Shown in pieces: positions 58,272 to 64,000 of a stretch of DNA of 64,000 nucleotides. The notes below the pieces were generated by a model that did no database searches, had not been told where the DNA came from, and worked only from the letters and a program-made list of their open reading frames with translations. Positions within the stretch are counted from its first letter, which is position 1; every line of letters begins with the position of its first letter. Position numbers and translations under genes: made by a program. Location of the stretch: positions 24,064,969-24,128,968 of the forward strand of contig CM033752.1 of the NCBI GenBank assembly GCA_019671005.1. The letters run 5' to 3'. The DNA comes from Hibiscus mutabilis (taxonomy: Eukaryota > Streptophyta > Magnoliopsida > Malvales > Malvaceae).

Positions 58272-59440
58272 ATGGCACCGGGATATGTTCTTGATGGAGA
58301 AATTTTATACAAGAAAAGTCAAGACCAAGTATTGTTGAGGTGCGTAGGTGCTAAAGAAGCTCAAATGATCTTAGAAGAGGTTTATGAAGGGGTTTGTGGG
58401 ACTCACCCTAGTGGTTTCACCATGGGCAGAAGAATCATACGCTTTGGGTATTATTGGTCAACTTTAGAGGGAGATTATATTAACTACTCCCGAAAATGCC
58501 ACAAGTGTCAGATCTATGCTGACAAGATCCATACACCTCCACAGCCTCTCCATGTCATGTTAGCCCCTTGGCCCTTTTCTATGTAGGGGCATGGATGTCA
58601 TCGGCCAGATTCACCCTAAAATGTCAAATGGGCATCAGTTTATTCTAGTAGTCATCGACTACTTCACTAAGTGTATGGAAGCAGCCTCATATACAAATGT
58701 CACTAGATCTACGGTTTGAAAATTCTTGAAAAAAAGAGATCATCTACCGATATGGTCCACCTGAGAGGATTATCACGGACAATGCCTCCAATTGGAATAA
58801 CAAGATGAAAACCAGAGTTTTTGAGCAGTTTAACATCAAACATCATAACTCAGTGACTTATCGCCCAAAGATGAATGGGGCTATAGAGGCTGCTAATAAG
58901 AATATCAAGAAGATAGTGGCAAAGATGGTCGGCACTTACAAAGACTGGCATGAAAAGTTACCGTTTGCCCTTTATGCTTACATACTGTTGTACGAACATC
59001 TATCAGGGCAACATTGTTTTCATTAGTATATGGAATGGAGGCTATGTTGCCAATTGAGGTCAAAATTTTGTCTCTACGTGTCCTAATGGAAGCAGAACTT
59101 GAAGAAGCAGAATGGGTTCAAGCGAGATATGACCAGTTGAACCTAATCAACGAAAAAAGGTTGAAGGCCATTTGTCATGGATAGATGCATCAAAGAAGAA
59201 TGATGCAAGCTCATGAAAAGAAAGTCCACCCAAGAGAATTTCGAGAAGGAGATTTAGTATTAAAGAAAATACTGCTAATCCATAGAGATTCCCAAGGAAA
59301 ATGGGCACTGGGATGGGCCTTACGTTGTAACAAAGGTTTTCTCAGGAGGAGCATTGACCTTGGCTGAGATGAATGGAGATGAGCTTAAGAATCCGGTGAG
59401 CTCAGATTCGGTCAAAAAATATCATGTCTAAAGAAAGAGT
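58272..59440 (+). pseudogene. Tat integrase
   Basis: 58272-58586 has the zinc-binding domain, GVCGTHPSGFTMGRR and KCHKCQIY; the second His of the HX3H pair is Phe. The core follows after a frameshift at about 58586: GMDVIGQIHPKMSNGHQF (first Asp), ITDNASNWNNKM (second Asp, about 58770) and PKMNGAIEAANKN (Glu, about 58865-58905). All three catalytic positions can be read, but in different frames. 59185-59367 has the C-terminal helix and barrel start (HEKKVHPREFREGDLVLKK). Confidence 0.88.
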
Positions 59441-60736
59441 GTGGAAAATAGAAGAGGAATCGAAAGGTGAAAACCCGTAAATGGCACCTTAGATACCTAA
59501 AAAAGAAAAAGAATAAAAAAAAGGGTTCAAGATGAAAACCCGTAAAGGCGTCTTAAAACCAAAGGTGGATCTAGGTCAAAAACTCACAAAGGGCGGCTTA
59601 TATTGTTCACGGGTTAGGCATGTATCAAATGATTCTCTAGGAGAATCGACATCTCAAAAGGAATTTTGTATCTTCATACATTTTTGTCATTTTCAAAATC
59701 TACTCGGCAAAGTAATCATGAAAGACATCTCGCAGTGTTTTGACTAAAGAAATTTTTACCGTTGATATCTGGATACTTATTTTCCTTCTTGTAACCATTC
59801 TTCTGTTTGCCACAATATTAATAAAATATTTTAGAGACCTTTTTCCCTCCTTGTGTGTGCCTTTTTATTCACTTATATGAGTATCTTATATTGAAATAAG
59901 AACCAATAAAATTGACATCATTAAAACATGAAAAAGATTTTTGTTCATTACTTTGAAAAGGGTTTAAAAAGTATAGAGACTATAACGCATTCCATGGTTA
60001 AGTTACAAACCAGGGGCATGAGATGTTGAGGCGTAAGAAGAGATTAAGACCCCAATATAATTTAAAGACATTCATGGTGGAAATAAGTTTTGCTGCGAAG
60101 ATTCTCATACAAGCAATTCAAATGCTCCGCGTAGGCAAGAAGCTGAGAATTCTCAAGAAACTCTGAGGGTTCTTGATATTATTTTAAGGCATCATGCTGC
60201 AAAATGGGGATGCCTACTTGTTCGCTAGTTTTACTTCCACGACAACAAGAATAATTTTACAGACATAGGGGGAGGGGTCTATGATTGAAGGGTTTTTTTA
60301 TTCGAGCTTCCGAGCCACTCGAGGAAGCCAATCACTAACATTGATGTATCAACTACAATGATAGTTAAACTTGGTCCGATAGTGCTTTTTATCATAATGC
60401 TATGGATCCCTACTCCTTGGATTGAGCAAGAGCTAAAAGAGTGTTGAAGAATATAAGGATAAAAGTCACTTATTTCAAAAGCAAAATAATTGGATTGAGT
60501 GAGCAAATGTGCAAAACTCAGATGTTTTCTCTAAAGCAAAGAGATACAAAGAATGAATATCTAGCATGGTTACTTATCTGGGCTGAGCAAGTAAATGCGC
60601 AAAGGAAAAACCCAAAATAAAAGAGAAAATTTAAAAACAAAAAAAACATAAGAAAAAGACATGCATTCATGTGTTAGGCATCTCTAGGAGCATGCTCATC
60701 ATAATCATAGCATTTGATAAATTTCGATAGATATAG
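59441..60736 (+). other. Tat 3' noncoding region
   Basis: GAAAACCCGTAAA occurs twice (59469 and 59532), each followed by a lysine-like A-rich stretch. A purine run ATAGGGGGAGGGG at 60266-60278 is a polypurine tract candidate, but no LTR start follows it clearly. No coding sequence is seen; the open frames at 59532-59747 and 60279-60506 are chance. Confidence 0.55.
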
Positions 60737-60940
60737 AACATGCTTATCTATTCGAGCATGAGGAGAATAGAACCCGCCTATCCATTCGGGCATGAGGAGA
60801 GTGGAATCTGCTTATCTATTCGAGCATGAGGAGAATAGAACCCGCCTATCCATTCGGGCATGAGGATAGTGGAACCTGCTTATCTATTCGAGCATGAGGA
60901 GAATAGAACCCGCCTATCTATTCGAGCATGAGGAGAGTGG
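60737..60940 (+). repeat. 34-bp minisatellite, six units in alternating pairs
   Basis: Six units of exactly 34 bases alternate between two types: one with TGCTTATCTATTCGAGCATG and one with CCGCCTATCCATTCGGGCAT, so the higher-order unit is 68 bases. The sixth unit is mixed. Minisatellites of this place are common in Tat elements. It is cut at 60941 by the next LTR. Confidence 0.92.
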
Positions 60941-60941
60941 A

Positions 60942-63900
60942 TGTAACACCCCTTTTCCCGTATCCAACACAGAATATGAGTCAGAGGTATCAAAAAACAT
61001 TCGTAAAACCCTCTACATTTGTAATTCGGTAAAATTTTGTTTCTTTAAAAATATTACAATGTATTTAGTTTTTATTTACAAATCTAGTTATTCGCGTAAA
61101 GTTTGAAAATAATATTATCCTCTTCAAATTAAGTTTATTTTCAGGCAACCATTTATCAATTTAATTTGTCTTGATATAATTAATAAAACTGCCTAATTTA
61201 AAATTCACCCAGATACCAAATAAAATACAAATTCTATCAGAGCAGGCATACCCTTTTAAAATGCATGCCAACTAGTAAATATCAAATAGTATCAAAAGAT
61301 ATCTTACTGATACTGATGTACCTGTTATTAATTGATGAAGTTCGTATATGCTCCTTACTCCAACCATTTCTTCTTTCCTACGTGTAAAACAGTTACACGC
61401 TAAGTATTTACTTAGTGAGGCAATAATTCAAATTTAAGTGAAATTGTCATAATATCAATCTCAATATTAATTATTAATTATTAATAATGCTTATGATCAC
61501 CTTACCATTACATGCTCGTTAACATAATTAAATATGTAATAGCATATATGTATATCAAAGTGATAAGATTAGGTCTTACCAATATTGGTGTCATTTCCAT
61601 CCGTAAGCTTTCAATGCTTACCAATACCTTTTTCCAACTCTGTCTGCAAGCTTTCAAGTTTATCATTCTATTTTTTTTTTCAATTCAGTTTACTTAGCCC
61701 AAGGTATCAAATTAAGAGATTCTATGTACACGAGTCATCCCCCCGTACCCAACCTTTCTTGAGTATGTATATTATTTGCACTCTACCGGGAGTGCTTAGC
61801 ACCGAAGTGCTTCTGTATACTTACCGGAGTATACAATACATCCCTCATTGAGTTTTTATGAAATTATTCCAAAGTGCTTAGCACCTGTAATAAGTCTGTA
61901 TTCTCAAACCATGCATGAGTATACTCCTCAATGAGTATTTATAAAATTTGCACTTTACCTGAAGTGCTTAGAATCTTTATACAGTTGTTTATGACTCTAT
62001 GGCTAGCCAACTATACCTTTGAACCTCTATATCATACTTGGGCTTTATATCATCAAATATTTCATCTATGGCAATGTACATCAATTTATATTAACATGAA
62101 GCAGTTCATAACTGAATAACATTAATAGTAAATCATCATCAATAACTAGTGATCAATGCATTTATTTTCAACCTTTGACATATTTAAAGTATGTCAAATG
62201 TATGATCAATGACATAATTATCATGACAATATATAAACCAGGTAGACTCATCGCAAGTCTTATCGGTGATGTATAAAACATCTATGTATAATGTTATGTA
62301 TGCATTGCACTCACCTGGGCCATGTATTAGTATGCCTCACTAAGTCCTCTTCGATCCTTTCCTTCATTGTACCTTGAACCTCCCTTGATTCGAACTTCAT
62401 AATTCAAATACGTAAAATATTTGTTAGATCACAATCTAACAATATCTTAGACATGTTGTCCAATATAATCATTCAAATATAAAAATTTCCAAACATTTTC
62501 CTTTATTCCTTGTATTGTTCAAAAACTCATTATGGTCCTTAGTGACCAATTTGAACTTCCATTAACCATTTTCAAGCTTGCTAATCAACCTTAGATACAA
62601 AGTGTATCAATTCTCATTTTCTGGTAGTTTGCAGTACCTCCCAAGAAATATTTCTATAAAATAATATACAACTCAGAATTCGATTCCGTTTGTTCTGAAA
62701 GAAACTAGATTCAATAAGATTTTCAACCATATAAATTAATAGCCCAATTTTAACTTGTACGATTTGTGGCAAATTTTCAAAGTCAATTTCCAGTATTGAA
62801 TTTCGGAACAGCCTGCTATACTATTTTCTGACCTTTCACCACTTAAAAAATCATATCTTTTTACTCGGAACTCGAAATCAGTTTCCGTTTGTTGGACACA
62901 AAACTAGACGAACAAATATTTACATTGGTATAAAATTCACCTTCTAACCATTTTTGTAGAATTTATGGTGAATTTTTAAAGTTACTGCCATAAACCAGTT
63001 TTTCTACACAACTTCCATAAACAACTTCAACTTTTATACTAACTTCTCATTACTTCTCTACTTTTCAATTTAGTCCAATCACTAGCTTTAAACCACCAAC
63101 TCATCACATTCTTCACCAAATAATTATTCACAATAAGTCTTCATAATTTTCCTTATTTACCGATATAGGTACTAAAATGCAAAGATAATGATTCATGCTT
63201 CTTAACTTTGCAATTTACTCCTCAATTCAACATTACTACCTTAATTCCATCATTACAACTAAAAATCAGATTTAGCCCCGATACAAAACTTCCATTTCGA
63301 TTTGGTCACTTAACTTTGACAAATTGTCAAAATGGTCACTAATTCAATTCAACATCAATTTGGCATTCTAACTTCATTTTTTTATCTCTATCATCATTAA
63401 TAACATAAATACACTCTAAATTCTAAAAATTAAGATTTGGTCCTTCAACTTTTCAATTTGCCGAAATGGTCCCTACATAATTTAACTTAGGGTTTTGCTT
63501 CCAAACAACAATTCAAGCTTACTAGATCATTATTTCAACATCACAAACCCTAAATTAAACTTAAATCCATAAACCCTAATCATCTTCATAATAATCAAAA
63601 CATGTAAAACTTAAATCCCAACTCAATATCATGATTTTAACATCATACTAGCTTGATTTCAACTTGAATTCAATCATGGAATCATAAAATCTCAAAAGCC
63701 CCAATTTGATCCATAAACCCTAATTTCTTTCTCATGTAAATTCTCATCAATAAAGCATGGATTCAATGAATTATTGATATCAAAAGATAGAGCTTGAAGA
63801 GTAGAACAACTTTGTAATTGAAGAGATTACCTGAAAACCGAGTTTTGGGGCTTGAATCGAGCTTGGAAAAAATTTCTCTTTCTTTCCCTAGCCCTTAAAT

Positions 63901-64000
63901 TTTTAGCTGGAAAAGATGAACATTTGGTTCATCTTTTTACCATTATTTTACACATATATCTATTAAATGAATATTAAATTCATTTAATAGTGAAATTACA
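60942..64000 (-). repeat. Reversed chromovirus-family LTR, runs off the window
   Basis: It starts TGTAACACCCCTTTTCCC, the reverse complement of the LTR end at 52517. Long stretches match the chromovirus LTRs in reverse, for example 62330-63500 against 50000-51100. There is no primer site complement to its left, so 60942 is the outer edge: this is either a solo LTR or the 3' LTR of an element lying to the right. The flanking GTGGA (60937-60941) is the expected target duplication. It is more diverged from both LTRs of the 32645 element than they are from each other. Confidence 0.85.

Larger units (their letters stand above)
27430..60941 (+). mobile_element. Tat-lineage Ty3/gypsy retrotransposon, interrupted, 3' end outside the window
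   Basis: Order: 5' LTR, primer site, untranslated leader, ORF1, gag, protease, probable intron, RT, RNase H, a second RNase H, integrase, noncoding 3' part with minisatellite. The extra ORF before gag, the second (archaeal-type) RNase H and the large size are hallmarks of the Tat/Ogre lineage. It is split at 32644/52518 by a chromovirus. Its 3' LTR is not seen because another LTR begins at 60942 and runs off the window. Net of insertions it exceeds 13 kb. Coding parts hold many stops, so it is dead. Confidence 0.85.

Noticed and set aside
60737..60940. CRISPR-like array
   Set aside because: Units are contiguous 34-base tandem copies without unique spacers, in a plant retrotransposon.

Overview
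This is a window of plant nuclear DNA made almost entirely of LTR retrotransposons at several stages of decay, inserted into one another. The base composition is AT-rich, and the elements use plant tRNA primer sites and belong to plant lineages: Athila, Tat and a Del/Tekay-like chromovirus (Ty3/gypsy), plus Ty1/copia. A eudicot is clear; Malvaceae (Gossypium) is my best guess from the look of the Tat and chromovirus families, but nothing here proves it. I found no intact host gene, no functional tRNA or rRNA gene, no CRISPR array and no bacterial or organellar segment. Every coding region I can recognise is a retrotransposon pseudogene with in-frame stops, frameshifts or deletions.

Layout. 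1-~4900: minus-strand Athila element (RT start, protease, gag, tRNA-Asp primer site, 5' LTR); its left part lies outside the window. ~4930-5876: unassigned DNA with a spliceable-looking open frame. 5877-~11200: plus-strand Athila element whose RT, RNase H and most of integrase have been deleted. ~11420-~21000: degenerate copia element whose 3' untranslated part holds an Athila-type solo LTR (16882-19946), itself split by another solo LTR (17373-19124) that carries a perfect 49-unit TATG microsatellite. ~21000-22686: AT-rich, nothing recognised. 22687-25269: solo LTR in minus orientation with a perfect 5-bp target duplication. 25275-~27430: unassigned, with a few repeat fragments.

~27430-60941: one large Tat-lineage element. 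It has an LTR, a primer site, an ORF1 resembling the plant mobile domain with a coiled-coil tail, then gag, protease, a probable intron, RT, RNase H, a second RNase H, integrase, and a 34-bp minisatellite. A chromovirus (32645-52517) interrupts its gag. The 5' LTR of that chromovirus is in turn interrupted by the most unusual object in the window: a non-autonomous, Athila-derived LTR-internal-LTR-internal-LTR array (36133-45474) with one outer target duplication. A reversed LTR of the chromovirus family starts at 60942 and runs off the window.

Relative order of events from nesting: Tat first, then the chromovirus inside it, then the triple-LTR array inside the chromovirus; separately, copia, then an Athila-type LTR, then a second solo LTR. 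The triple-LTR array deserves the closest look. It encodes only a gag-like remnant with a zinc knuckle, its LTRs carry a variable in-frame 36-bp repeat, and it is enriched in an exact palindrome TTGCCNNGGCAA. The middle LTR is visibly more diverged than the two outer ones.
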